A stretch of DNA of 64,000 nt from Marinobacter caseinilyticus. GTDB taxonomy: Bacteria > Pseudomonadota > Gammaproteobacteria > Pseudomonadales > Oleiphilaceae. Positions 8,840-16,605 of the stretch are shown here, in pieces. The translations under genes were made by a program, and so were the position numbers. The stretch lies in the NCBI RefSeq assembly GCF_011074955.1, contig NZ_WUQJ01000023.1, positions 30,953-94,952 of the forward strand. The letters are read 5' to 3'. Position 1 is the stretch's first letter; each line of letters starts with the position of its first letter. Under the pieces are notes generated by a model. That model was not told the origin of the DNA and made no database searches. It worked only from the letters and a program-made list of their open reading frames with translations.

Positions 8840-9212
8840 ACCACTACAACACCCAGAATTGCACTATGCCTTATTGGAGTTTACAAATAGATCTAACATC
8901 TGGGCCTGGAACATTAGCCGTAGAAATGGTGCCCCTTGCACGCTCAATTCCTACTGCTCTGCGCATATTTAGCTCCACTTAGGTCTCAACGCCCTCAGCC
9001 AGGAGATTGATGCCTCCGTAACCCAGTGAGCGTCCCGCCGACGGAAAATGCGGATTCAATCTGAACGACAAGCGTCGAGTGACTCTGAACCGAACGCTGC
9101 TTTTAAGAGGCAGCGGTTAACTCTGTGTTGATCAGGCTCTAATCAAGATCATTTGCCAGCAGCCGCGCGCCATTAATTCACAATAGTTTGCTAAAGGGCT
9201 GCTCTGCTTTAC
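8840..9212. other. Gap with remnants
   Basis: 373 bases between the EAL gene and the IS3-family element. It contains a scrap of another EAL gene on the minus strand (8979-9038). A 13-base match to the IS3 remnant end (TTGAACCACTACA, 8836-8848) covers the stop codon of the upstream gene. Otherwise nothing is recognisable. The right boundary of this gap probably includes the unmapped end of the IS3-family element. Confidence 0.55.
8979..9038 (-). pseudogene. Fragment of an EAL-domain gene
   Basis: Read on the minus strand, one frame gives GRSLGYGGINLLAEGVET and then a stop. LAEGVET is the characteristic late EAL motif (compare AEGVETEEQ in the neighbouring gene), and the residues before it have the spacing of the preceding helix. 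Nothing EAL-like could be read on either side, so only this piece survives. Confidence 0.6.
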
Positions 9213-10025
9213 CTAGGTTTGATGGAACTGTACCTGTTGGTATTTCGCCAGATATTCCCAGGGCGTCAGGTCTTCCAGTGAATCGTGGGGACGTTCATCG
9301 TTGTATTCCGTCATCCAGGATTCCGTTCGTTGCCGGACTTTGGTGAGATTCCGGAAGACATACATGTTTAGAATCTCGTCCCGGTAAGTTCGATTGAAGC
9401 GCTCGACATAGGAGTTCTGGGTAGGCGTTCCCGGTTTAATGAATTCCAGTGCAATGCCATGTTGTTCAGCCCAGTCTGCCAGGGCAATGGAGATGAACTC
9501 AGGGCCGTTATCCATCCGTAATTTGGCGGGGTAGCCTCGCCAGGCGGTGATGCGTTCCAGTTCCCGAATGATCCTCGGGGCCGGTAGATTCAGATCCACC
9601 TCAATCGCCAGGGCCTCCCGGTTAAAGTCGTCCACCACATTGAACGTCCGGAAGCGGCGACCACAGAACAGACTGTCGCTCATAAAATCCATGGACCAGC
9701 AGAGATTAGCGGTTGCTGGCACGGTCAAGGGCTCCGGATGTCTGGTGGGAAGCCGCTTCTTGCCCCTTCGACGCATATTCAGGTTGAGCGCACAATACAG
9801 CCGGTGCACCCGTTTGTGGTTCCAGCCATGCCCCCATCGCCTCAATACCTTGAACAGTTTGCTGAATCCGTAAGCCGGATAACGTTCAGCGGCGCTCTGA
9901 AGCGCTGCAATCACGGCGGTATCTCTCGACGTATCCGGTCGGTAGCGATACGCAGAGTCACTGATGCCAGCGATTCGGCAGGCCCGGCGGGTGCTGGTGC
10001 CATGAGCCTGCTTGAGGTAATCCAC
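9213..10025 (-). CDS. IS3-family transposase OrfB (DDE integrase)
   Basis: 270 residues as an open frame. It has an HTH_21-like start ([18 protein letters not shown]) and an rve integrase core with the DDE triad in [16 protein letters not shown] and [11 protein letters not shown]. The tail [16 protein letters not shown] is typical of the IS407 group. Such OrfB proteins are normally made as an OrfAB fusion by ribosomal frameshifting. The frame continues upstream of the first Met through [13 protein letters not shown], which matches the usual fusion joint. Here OrfB lies in the +1 frame relative to OrfA, not the usual -1 frame, and the A-run at the joint has six bases. Either a base was lost from the slip site or this copy cannot make the fusion. 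The core itself is intact. Confidence 0.88.
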   Translation of the reverse strand: MDYLKQAHGTSTRRACRIAGISDSAYRYRPDTSRDTAVIAALQSAAERYPAYGFSKLFKVLRRWGHGWNHKRVHRLYCALNLNMRRRGKKRLPTRHPEPLTVPATANLCWSMDFMSDSLFCGRRFRTFNVVDDFNREALAIEVDLNLPAPRIIRELERITAWRGYPAKLRMDNGPEFISIALADWAEQHGIALEFIKPGTPTQNSYVERFNRTYRDEILNMYVFRNLTKVRQRTESWMTEYNDERPHDSLEDLTPWEYLAKYQQVQFHQT

Positions 10026-10314
10026 CAGTTCTCGACGAACGGCCGGCTTTACAGCTTTTTTCGATGACGTCTTTCAGCAGCTTATGGTCCAGGCTCAGCT
10101 CGGCGTACATCTGCTTCAGACGTCGGTTTTCCTCTTCAAGCTCTTTGAGCCGCTTCACATCAGAGGCTTCCATACCGCCGTATTTGGACTTCCAGTTGTA
10201 GTAGGTCGCGTCGGAGATGCCGTACTCCCGACACACCTCCTTGACCAGTCTGCCGCCTTCAACCTCTTTCAGAATCTTGACGATCTGGGACTCGCTGTAC
10301 CGTGACTTCTTCAT
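9958..10314 (-). CDS. IS3-family transposase OrfA
   Basis: About 118 residues from the Met of [17 protein letters not shown], chosen because GGAGAGCGAC stands before it. An in-frame Met seven codons earlier has no such site. It is a helix-turn-helix DNA-binding protein of the HTH_Tnp_1 family with a following leucine-zipper-like helix ([20 protein letters not shown]). Family members usually end near LxxxxEKKL about residue 88-90. This one reads on for some 30 residues that look like out-of-frame OrfB. The extension fits loss of one A in the slip run (GAAAAAAGC on the coding strand). Confidence 0.82.
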   Translation of the reverse strand: MKKSRYSESQIVKILKEVEGGRLVKEVCREYGISDATYYNWKSKYGGMEASDVKRLKELEEENRRLKQMYAELSLDHKLLKDVIEKSCKAGRSSRTGGLPQAGSWHQHPPGLPNRWHQ

Positions 10315-10379
10315 GTCGCTCTCCGTTTGCCTCATTGTAGGACGGAGAACTCTAATTACGCATGCACCGATTTTAGGGG

Positions 10380-10882
10380 ATGGTTACAAACGCCTTGGAA
10401 TATATCGGCGGACTTTACGAGATCGAACGAGAAACCAAAGACCTGCCGCCGGATAAGCGGCGGGAAATCCGGCAAACCAGAGCCAAACTACTTGCTGACG
10501 CTCTGCGTCAGTGGATGCTGGCGCACCGCCAGACAGTGCCGAATGGCTCCAGCACGGCCAAAGCCCTGGATTACAGCCTCACACGTTGGACAGCGTTTAC
10601 GCGCTACCTGGACGATGGCGCTGTGCCCATCGATAACAACTGGGTGGAAAACCAGATCCGGTCCTGGGCGTTAGGCCGTTCCAACTGGCTGTTCGCAGGT
10701 TCACTACGGACGGGCCGCGTGCCGATGCGATCATGACACTGATCCAGTCAGCCATGCTGAATGGGCCTGATTCGTATGCCTATCTGAAGGATGTGCTGAC
10801 CCGTCTGCCGACGCAGAAGAATAACGCCATAGACCAGCTGTTGCCCCTCAACTGGAAGCTGGACGAATCTAACGAGAATTAG
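10380..10882 (+). pseudogene. C-terminal remnant of an IS66-family transposase (TnpC), frameshifted
   Basis: The first part reads NALEYIGGLYEIERE and ALDYSLTRWTAFTRYLDD, then IDNNWVENQIRSWALGRSNW, the conserved DDE-region core of IS66 TnpC. At about 10710-10718 the frame breaks: the original frame ends at 10736. The correct continuation is in another frame, reading RADAIMTLIQSAMLNG, then YAYLKDVLTRLPTQ, to the stop at 10880-10882. The N-terminal two thirds are absent, probably displaced by the neighbouring IS3-family insertion. It is non-functional. Confidence 0.85.
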
Positions 10883-10975
10883 TCTTAAATGGTAGAGGGA
10901 ATCATCCTGTAATCCCAAATCCTTTATGCTTTCAAAAGGACGATAGGTTTAGGAGCTAATCCTTTAGCCTCCTGT

Positions 10976-11389
10976 TCATATGCCTCCTTCATGTAACGAC
11001 GCAATGAGCGGGCAAGCAATACTGTCCGGCTGTGCGTGGCATTGACTGACCATTTCGCTCAGAGCCTTCTCGATTTTTACGAGCCTTTCGATCTTTTCGC
11101 GCACATCCTTCAGCTTGTGCTCGGCGAGCGCACTGGCTTCTTCACAGTGGGTGCCATCTTCCAGTCGCAAAAGATCGCCGATCTCGTCGAGACTGAAACC
11201 CAGCTGCTTCGCCGCTTTCACAAACGTCAGCCTATCAATATCGGCGTGACCATAGCGTCGAATACCACCTGGAGGCCGCTTGGGTTCCGATAACAGACCA
11301 CGCTGCTGGTAATAGCGGATCGTCTCGACATTTACGTTGGCCGCCTTGGCCAAGCCGCCAATGGTCCATGAATTGGCTTTAACCGACAT
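10976..11389 (-). CDS. merR: Mercury-responsive transcriptional regulator MerR
   Basis: 137 residues, slightly shorter than the 144 of Tn501 MerR. The N-terminal winged helix-turn-helix reads [25 protein letters not shown] dimer helix follows, and the three Hg(II)-binding Cys are all present: THCEEA in the middle and [11 protein letters not shown] near the end. It represses, and on binding mercury activates, the divergent merT promoter by untwisting its 19-base spacer. That operator lies between the two genes. The mercury operon downstream is broken after merT, so the regulator now controls a transporter without a reductase in this window. Confidence 0.93.
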   Translation of the reverse strand: MSVKANSWTIGGLAKAANVNVETIRYYQQRGLLSEPKRPPGGIRRYGHADIDRLTFVKAAKQLGFSLDEIGDLLRLEDGTHCEEASALAEHKLKDVREKIERLVKIEKALSEMVSQCHAQPDSIACPLIASLHEGGI

Positions 11390-11394
11390 AATGC

Positions 11395-11425
11395 TTGACT
11401 CCGTAGTTGACTACGGAAGTAACCT
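11395..11425 (+). promoter_or_regulatory. MerR-type promoter/operator for merT
   Basis: -35 TTGACT at 11395-11400 and -10 TAACCT at 11420-11425 are separated by 19 bases, the over-long spacer typical of MerR-controlled promoters. Inside the spacer is the dyad CCGTAG-TTGA-CTACGG (11401-11416). Closely resembles the known merTPAD operator, in which the -10 is TAAGGT. Confidence 0.85.
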
Positions 11426-11462
11426 TATCTGATCAAGTCCATGGATAACAGGTGTAAGCGTC

Positions 11463-11819
11463 ATGTCGAAGTTTAAATCTAAATCAGGAGGTGCTTCTCT
11501 TGCTGTTGGGGGGATGGCTGGACTTCTCGCCTCTGCGTGTTGTCTCGGGCCATTGGTATTTATCACTTTGGGCGTTTCCGGTGCTTGGATCGGCAACCTG
11601 GCAGCTTTGGAATCCTATCGACCGCTTTTCATTGGCGCGGCGATAGTCGCAATATTTTTTGCCTGGCGACGTATTTATCGCCCTATCGAGCAGTGCGAAC
11701 CCGGAGAAACCTGTGCCATTCCGCAAGTGCGACAAAGCTATAAAGTGATTTTTTGGGCAGTTACGGCACTGATACTGATCGCTTTAGTTTTCCCCTACGT
11801 CTTGCCTCTTTTTTATTGA
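11463..11819 (+). CDS. merT: Mercuric ion transport protein MerT
   Basis: 118 residues with three membrane segments. The first carries the vicinal Cys pair (LASACCLGPLVF) that accepts Hg(II) from the periplasm. A second Cys pair is in the cytoplasmic loop (EQCEPGETCAIP). The protein carries Hg(II) into the cytoplasm, normally for reduction by MerA. It is the first gene after the MerR promoter. merP follows after 14 bases but is truncated, and merA is absent here. Mercury import without reduction would be expected to sensitise the cell unless merA lies elsewhere. The gene itself looks intact. Confidence 0.92.
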   Translation: MSKFKSKSGGASLAVGGMAGLLASACCLGPLVFITLGVSGAWIGNLAALESYRPLFIGAAIVAIFFAWRRIYRPIEQCEPGETCAIPQVRQSYKVIFWAVTALILIALVFPYVLPLFY

Positions 11820-11833
11820 AAGGAGATTTCCCA

Positions 11834-11929
11834 ATGCATACCCGGTTTGTTCTTGCCTTGTTCCTCGCCTTGCTTAGCATGCCAGCTTGGTCCGCCAATC
11901 AAAGAGTGACGCTCTCGGTAACTGTGTAG
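11834..11929 (+). pseudogene. merP: Truncated merP (periplasmic mercury-binding protein)
   Basis: Starts after AGGAGA with a signal peptide (MHTRFVLALFLALLSMPAWS) and then ANQRVTLSVT, the start of the mature MerP domain. The reading frame ends after 31 codons: the last Val and the TAG stop are formed by the first bases of the deleted IS3 element. The GMTCxxC metal-binding motif is missing, so there is no function. The normal length is about 91 residues. Confidence 0.85.
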
Positions 11930-12054
11930 TGGTCAACTAATCCCGGACAGTGTTTTAAGGTTTTCCTCAGCCGCAACGGGTGAACTGCCATCGTTGAATG
12001 CGTGAGGGCGATATTACCACCTACGTTGGTGTCCGGAATCATTGAACCACTACA
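11925..12054 (-). mobile_element. 130-bp internally deleted IS3-family element
   Basis: On the minus strand it begins TGTAGTGGTTCAATGATT at 12054, keeps about 48 bases of the left end, then jumps to the last codons of an IS3-type OrfB. Those codons read RPHAFNDG, then AAEENLKTLSGIS and stop. It ends in the inverted terminal repeat TGTAGTGGTCAACTAAT, outer edge at 11925. It is non-autonomous and MITE-like. A relative with the same ends is at 5067-5310. No target duplication is visible. It truncates merP. Confidence 0.85.
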
Positions 12055-12322
12055 ATGGTCATTCCTGCTCAAACGCCCGAGGGTGCATTCGCCCTAATAC
12101 CGCTTTCCTATCATCATCAACACCTGTACTTTTATAGCGTTTACTGTGACGGCGTCAGGCGTCTACTATTCTAGTGTCTTGTCATGATTCGTTTAGCGCA
12201 CCTGGATTCGCCGAGTCGCCCGGTTTCATTCTCGCTCGGGCTGTGCCCGCTTTAAAGCCTTGCGAATCTGAGGCAAAGACGATTGAATCTTTGTTTTTAC
12301 TGCTGCAGGACTATCCGTATAA

Positions 12323-13018
12323 ATGGATGCTTTGGCTGAAGCTTTTCGACTGATTTTTTCGCTCGACGCAGATTTATTCGAAATCCTTCTGCTGTCCATT
12401 CGTGTCAGCCTCGTCGCTCTTGGCATTTCCGCAGTCATTGGCTTACCCCTTGGCACCTATCTGGCGATCACGAAATTTCCGGGACGCAAATTCTGCACCC
12501 TTCTGCTAAACGCCCTGATGGGGATGCCCCCGGTGGTCGTGGGATTGATGGTGTATTTGCTGCTGTCACGATCCGGTCCGCTGGGGTGGATGGGGCTGCT
12601 GTACACGCCCTCTGCCATGATCATCGCGCAAGTGGTGCTGATTACCCCGATTATCGCGGCGCTGTCGAATCAGGTGATTGAAAATCTATATCAGGAATAC
12701 AGCGATACGTTTTACTCGATGGGCGTCACCGGGCGACGGGCGATTTTGGCCTATTTGGTGGATGCGCGTTACGCGTTGACGACCTGCATTTTGGCGGGTT
12801 TCGGTCGGGCCATTGCGGAGGTTGGTGCGGTGATCATCGTGGGGGGCAATATTGATCACCTGACCCGTGTCATGACAACCGCCATCGCGCTGGAAACATC
12901 GAAGGGCAATCTGGCCCTTGCCTTGGGTCTGGGTGCGGTGTTGTTCGTGCTGTCGTTGCTGGTCAACGCACTGGTGATCGGTGTGCGTGAATATGCTGCG
13001 AAGCGCCAGTATGCCTAA
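12323..13018 (+). CDS. tupB: Tungstate ABC transporter permease TupB
   Basis: 231 residues with about five to six membrane segments and the ABC permease EAA-type loop around GVTGRRAILAYLVDARYALTTC, followed by GFGRAIAEVGAVIIVGGN. This pattern is characteristic of TupB and the related molybdate/sulfate permeases. It forms the membrane channel for oxyanion import with TupC and TupA. The three genes are adjacent, and the ATPase gene overlaps the end of this one. Ribosome binding is not obvious (AGGA lies 13 bases before ATG). The preceding ~270 bases hold no gene. A ModE-type operator was not convincingly found. The location before fdhD, mobA, mobB and moeA fits metal supply for formate dehydrogenase. 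Confidence 0.9.
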   Translation: MDALAEAFRLIFSLDADLFEILLLSIRVSLVALGISAVIGLPLGTYLAITKFPGRKFCTLLLNALMGMPPVVVGLMVYLLLSRSGPLGWMGLLYTPSAMIIAQVVLITPIIAALSNQVIENLYQEYSDTFYSMGVTGRRAILAYLVDARYALTTCILAGFGRAIAEVGAVIIVGGNIDHLTRVMTTAIALETSKGNLALALGLGAVLFVLSLLVNALVIGVREYAAKRQYA

Positions 13019-13721
13019 TTCACTCTTGCCGATTCGTATCAATGACCTGCGCCTGGTCAAGGGCAACCGGGCGGTGCTGGGTGGGCTGGACCTGGTGATT
13101 GAGGAATCTGGCATTACTGTCATTATGGGCCCAAACGGTGCCGGCAAGAGCTTGCTCCTCCGTTGTTTGCATGGATTGATTACTCCGGATTGCGGAGCAA
13201 TCACACTGGGCTCTCTGGCGGTGGCCAACAGTCGCGACGAACAGGCCATGGTTTTCCAACACCCGGTGCTGCTGCGTCGGACTGTATTACAGAATTTAGC
13301 CTTTGCGGCCCCCGAGATCGCGAAATCCGCCCCCCGGCATTTGGTTCAAGCGCTAGAGTCTGTCAACTTGGCTGACCGGGCCGATCAACCGGCGCGGATG
13401 TTGTCCGGCGGAGAGCAACAACGACTGGCCCTGGCGCGAGCCCTGTTGAGTAAGCCTGCGTTATTGATATTGGATGAGGCGACGGCTAGTCTGGATCCCG
13501 CATCGGTCCTACTGATTGAGTCCCTGGTCAAAACCCAAAGCGCCATGGGGACCAAGGTTATTCTGGTCAGTCACGATCAGGGTCAGGCAAGACGTTTGGC
13601 CGATGAGATCGTATTTATTTCCAATGGGCAGGTAGCTGAGCAGAGTTCCGCGAAACAATTTTTTACCACGCCCCAAACCCCAGTGGCTAAAGCTTATTTA
13701 GCCGGTGAAATTCTGTTTTAG
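13011..13721 (+). CDS. tupC: Tungstate ABC transporter ATP-binding protein TupC
   Basis: 236 residues from the Met of MPNSLLPIRI. That start overlaps the tupB stop by eight bases, and a start ten codons upstream would overlap more with no benefit. It is an ABC ATPase: Walker A GPNGAGKSLL, Q-loop MVFQHP, signature LSGGEQQRLALARALL, Walker B LLILDEAT and the switch His in VSHD. It powers oxyanion import through TupB. There is no C-terminal Mop/TOBE domain, unlike ModC, which fits the Tup type. Translational coupling with tupB is likely from the overlap. Confidence 0.9.
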   Translation: MPNSLLPIRINDLRLVKGNRAVLGGLDLVIEESGITVIMGPNGAGKSLLLRCLHGLITPDCGAITLGSLAVANSRDEQAMVFQHPVLLRRTVLQNLAFAAPEIAKSAPRHLVQALESVNLADRADQPARMLSGGEQQRLALARALLSKPALLILDEATASLDPASVLLIESLVKTQSAMGTKVILVSHDQGQARRLADEIVFISNGQVAEQSSAKQFFTTPQTPVAKAYLAGEILF

Positions 13722-13730
13722 AGGACAGCT

Positions 13731-14528
13731 ATGAAACACCTCATCACCTTCATTGCGTTTGCTCTGAGCACTCACGCCCTGGCCGATACGATCATCGTTC
13801 AGTCCACCACCTCAACCCAGAATAGTGGCCTGTATGACTATCTTTTACCGATTCTGAAAAAGGAGACCGGTCTTCAGGTCAATGTAGTCGCTGTGGGCAC
13901 GGGACAGGCGATCAAAAATGCCATGCGCTGTGATGGCGATGTGCTTTTGGTACACGCCAAGTCGGCCGAAGAGAAATTTGTCGCTGACGGCTATGGTGGC
14001 TACCGCCGCGACCTGATGTACAACGACTTTGTCATCGTCGGACCCAAAGCCGATCCGGCAAATCTCGCAGGCGCCCGTGACGTCATTGACGCTCTGCAGA
14101 GAATCAAGCAAGCCGGAGCCAAATTTGCCTCACGCGGTGATGATTCGGGAACTCACAAAAAAGAGCGCTCATTATGGCAGGCGGCAGCCATCGACCCTGA
14201 GGCCGGATCCGGTCAGTGGTACCTCGAAACCGGCAGCGGCATGGGCGCAACTCTTAATACCGGGTTGGGCCTCGGCGCCTATGTGTTGACTGACAGAGCC
14301 ACCTGGATTTCATTTGCCAACAAACAAGACAGCATTCTTTTATTTGAGGGAGAGCCCGCCCTGTTTAACCAGTACGGTGTCGTTCCCGTCAATGTGGGTA
14401 AGTGCCCGAACGTGAACCAGGCGGCGGCTGAGACCTTTACACAGTGGTTGTTGTCCAATACCGGACAAGCCGCTATTGGCGCCTACCAGGTTGAAGGCAA
14501 GCAGCTATTTTTTCCGAACGCCCACTAA
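13731..14528 (+). CDS. tupA: Tungstate-binding periplasmic protein TupA
   Basis: 265 residues with a cleavable signal peptide (MKHLITFIAFALSTHALA). The mature part starts DTIIVQSTTSTQNSGLYDYL, containing the TTSTxxSGL motif that distinguishes TupA (tungstate) from ModA (molybdate) and WtpA. Further family features are VVAVGTGQAIKNA and the SRGDDSGTHKKE segment, which lines the anion site in this family. It delivers tungstate to TupB. The gene follows tupC after nine bases with AGAGGAC as ribosome binding site. Tungstate preference is inferred from the family. Some members also bind molybdate. Confidence 0.9.
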   Translation: MKHLITFIAFALSTHALADTIIVQSTTSTQNSGLYDYLLPILKKETGLQVNVVAVGTGQAIKNAMRCDGDVLLVHAKSAEEKFVADGYGGYRRDLMYNDFVIVGPKADPANLAGARDVIDALQRIKQAGAKFASRGDDSGTHKKERSLWQAAAIDPEAGSGQWYLETGSGMGATLNTGLGLGAYVLTDRATWISFANKQDSILLFEGEPALFNQYGVVPVNVGKCPNVNQAAAETFTQWLLSNTGQAAIGAYQVEGKQLFFPNAH

Positions 14529-14612
14529 CTGAACAGATACAATTGAGCTGAATGAACGTAATTTTGCGACGGCTTTGAGTCTCGCAAATACCCTAACCGG
14601 GCTACAATAATA

Positions 14613-15482
14613 ATGATGATAGAAACCCTGCTACCCAACCCGAACGACCCTCGGCTGTCCCGCAGCGTTGAGGGCATTGATGAAACCGGTCAATCGAAGT
14701 CGATCAGCGTGATCGAAGAACGCCCTCTGACCATCTACCTGAACAGTCAGGAGATCGTCACGGCAATGACCATCGGCGATCACCCGGAGTATCTGGCACT
14801 CGGTTTCCTCCTGAATCAAGGGATGCTGAAAGCGACCGACCAAGTCACCAAGATTGACTTCGACGAAGAGCTGGAAGTTGCTGTGGTCCGCACCGCTGGT
14901 GTCACGGATGTGGAGGACAAACTGGAAAAGAAAACCCGGACCTCCGGCTGCGCCGTTGGCACGGTGTTTGGTGACATGATGGCGGGGCTTGAGGGGCTGG
15001 CATTACCGGACACACCGGTACACACCAGTACCTTTTACGATCTCTCCTATCAGATTAATCACACGCCCAGCCTGTACATGGAAACCGGTGCCATTCATGG
15101 CACGGCCCTGTGTCAGGGGCTTGAAGTCCTGGCCTATATGGAGGATGTCGGGCGTCACAATGCCGTCGACAAGATCGCAGGCTGGATGCACTTAAACGGC
15201 GTCCCGGCGGCCGATAAGGTCCTCTACACCACGGGCCGCCTAACGTCCGAAATGGTGATCAAGACGGCCTTGATGGGCATCCCAACCCTCATCAGCCGGT
15301 CAGGCTTTACTGCCTGGGGCGTCGATATTGCCCGACAGGTCGGGTTGACGTTGATCGGACGAATGCGAGGCAAGAAATTCACCTGCCTCAGCGGCCAGCA
15401 CCGCCTGGTCTACGATCAGGACTTGTCGCAGGTGCCCGATGAAGACAAGAAACTGCGTCGCAAAGGCGCTCGGCATGATTGA
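14613..15482 (+). CDS. fdhD: Formate dehydrogenase accessory sulfurtransferase FdhD
   Basis: 289 residues. FdhD carries sulfur from IscS to the bis-MGD cofactor of formate dehydrogenase, a step required for activity. Family features: EERPLTIYLN, HPEYLALGFLLNQG, the sulfur-carrying loop RTSGCAVGT, EDVGRHNAVDK, TTGRLTSEMV and SRSGFT. The loop has a single Cys where the E. coli protein has CxxC. The first, essential Cys is the one kept. Two Met codons in tandem start the gene and no Shine-Dalgarno sequence precedes them, so translation may be weak or leader-dependent. The gene follows tupA after 84 bases and precedes mobA, mobB and moeA. Confidence 0.93.
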   Translation: MMIETLLPNPNDPRLSRSVEGIDETGQSKSISVIEERPLTIYLNSQEIVTAMTIGDHPEYLALGFLLNQGMLKATDQVTKIDFDEELEVAVVRTAGVTDVEDKLEKKTRTSGCAVGTVFGDMMAGLEGLALPDTPVHTSTFYDLSYQINHTPSLYMETGAIHGTALCQGLEVLAYMEDVGRHNAVDKIAGWMHLNGVPAADKVLYTTGRLTSEMVIKTALMGIPTLISRSGFTAWGVDIARQVGLTLIGRMRGKKFTCLSGQHRLVYDQDLSQVPDEDKKLRRKGARHD

Positions 15483-15522
15483 AGGAGCTTCAGCATGATT
15501 GACGGAGGCGGAGCATGACTGA
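15473..15522 (+). repeat. 20-bp tandem repeat over the fdhD/mobA junction
   Basis: Two full 20-base units (15473-15492 and 15493-15512) and a partial third each begin GCATGA(T/C)TGA, and the full units continue into GGAG. The first unit holds the fdhD stop codon, the third the mobA start codon, and the units supply its ribosome binding site. Each unit also contains a tiny start-plus-stop overlap (ATGA and TGA). Confidence 0.75.
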
Positions 15523-16102
15523 GTGCGCGGTCATTCTGGCCGGTGGCCAGGCAAACCGAATGGGCGGTGGTGACAAGGGACGATTGATGCTGGGCGGACA
15601 GTCTTTGATCCAGCGTGTCATCGATCGAATCACGCCGCAAGTCGACGCCGTGGTGTTGAACGCCAATGGTAATTTGAGTCGGTTTGATGATTTGGGTCTG
15701 CCCGTGGTGGCCGACTCTATCGGCGATTTTCCGGGCCCGCTGGCGGGTGTGCTGGCGGGCATGGACTGGGCGGCCGAACAGGGGCATGAATGGCTGATCA
15801 GCGTCGCCGCCGATACCCCGTCGTTCCCCTGGAATCTGGCTGCACGATTGGCCGAGCATGATACCCCGGTGGTATTGGCGGCCACCCCGGATCCCGAGCG
15901 CGGCCGACTGCCCCAGCCAACCTTTGGCCGCTGGCAGGTTGCGTTGCGGCATGACCTGCGAGGCGCGTTGAACGACGGCGTCCGCAAGATTCGGCAATGG
16001 ACCCAGGCCCAGGGCGAGTCGCTGGTCCTGTTCGGTCCCGATGACTTTTTTAATATCAACACGCCGAAGGATCTGGCCTGGGCGGAGCATCATCTGAAGT
16101 GA
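15515..16102 (+). CDS. mobA: Molybdenum cofactor guanylyltransferase MobA
   Basis: 195 residues, the usual size. MobA transfers GMP from GTP to Mo/W-pterin to make the MGD cofactor. It is a nucleotidyltransferase fold with the N-terminal loop LAGGQANRMGGGDKG, substrate loop DFPGPLAGVLAG and metal site AADTP. It is preceded by GGAGGCGGAGC, part of the tandem repeat. The stop overlaps the GTG start of mobB. It serves the formate dehydrogenase encoded 9 kb downstream, which needs bis-MGD. Confidence 0.93.
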   Translation: MTECAVILAGGQANRMGGGDKGRLMLGGQSLIQRVIDRITPQVDAVVLNANGNLSRFDDLGLPVVADSIGDFPGPLAGVLAGMDWAAEQGHEWLISVAADTPSFPWNLAARLAEHDTPVVLAATPDPERGRLPQPTFGRWQVALRHDLRGALNDGVRKIRQWTQAQGESLVLFGPDDFFNINTPKDLAWAEHHLK

Positions 16103-16605
16103 ACGTTATCGGCATTGTAGGTTGGAAAAATTGCGGAAAAACCACCCTGGCCAGCGCGCTGATTCGTAAGCTGTCCAGCCGGGGCTTTACGGTAAACTCC
16201 ATAAAACACGCCCATCACGGGGTGGATGTGGACCAGCCCGGCACCGACAGCTATCGTCATCGTGATGCCGGCGCCCGGGAAGTCATTCTGGCGGGTGGCC
16301 AGCGTTTCGCCATCATGCACGAGCTGCACGACGGTGATGAGCCGACCATGAGTGAGTTGCTGGCCCGACTGTCCCCCTGCGACTGGGTCGTGGTGGAGGG
16401 CTTTAAAACCCATTCACACCCCAAGATTGAAGTGCACAGGCGGGAATGCTCGCGCACGCCCCTTCACCAGGAAGACGCCAGCATTATTGCCGTGGCATCG
16501 GACTATGCCTCGGAGTTTTCGGGCCCCTGCTTTGACTTGAACGATGTATCCGGAATTGCTGACTTTATTCTGAGCCTTAAACCGCCATTAGCGGGAGAAT
16601 CATGA
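16099..16605 (+). CDS. mobB: Molybdopterin-guanine dinucleotide biosynthesis adaptor MobB
   Basis: 168 residues. A P-loop GTPase fold with Walker A GWKNCGKTTL, the family motif KHAHHGVDVDQPGTDSYRHRDAGA and VVEGFK. MobB assists MobA and hands over nucleotide; in E. coli it is not essential. The GTG start overlaps the mobA stop by four bases (GTGA) and its own stop overlaps the moeA start (ATGA). The three genes are therefore probably translated in a coupled way. Confidence 0.92.
   Translation: MNVIGIVGWKNCGKTTLASALIRKLSSRGFTVNSIKHAHHGVDVDQPGTDSYRHRDAGAREVILAGGQRFAIMHELHDGDEPTMSELLARLSPCDWVVVEGFKTHSHPKIEVHRRECSRTPLHQEDASIIAVASDYASEFSGPCFDLNDVSGIADFILSLKPPLAGES

Larger units (their letters stand above)
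9213..10378 (-). mobile_element. IS3-family insertion sequence (IS407-like)
   Basis: Two overlapping minus-strand frames encode the helix-turn-helix OrfA and the DDE integrase OrfB. The start side probably reaches about 10378, because IS66 homology begins at once after it and the reverse strand there begins TGTAACCATCCCC. The downstream end lies left of 9213 but its inverted repeat was not identified, so that limit is only the OrfB stop. The element appears to sit within an older IS66 copy. Confidence 0.8.

Noticed and set aside
8836..8848. 13-base match to the IS3 remnant end over the stop codon of the REC-EAL gene
   Set aside because: Homology does not extend to either side, so there is no proof of an element here. 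Possibly an old excision trace.
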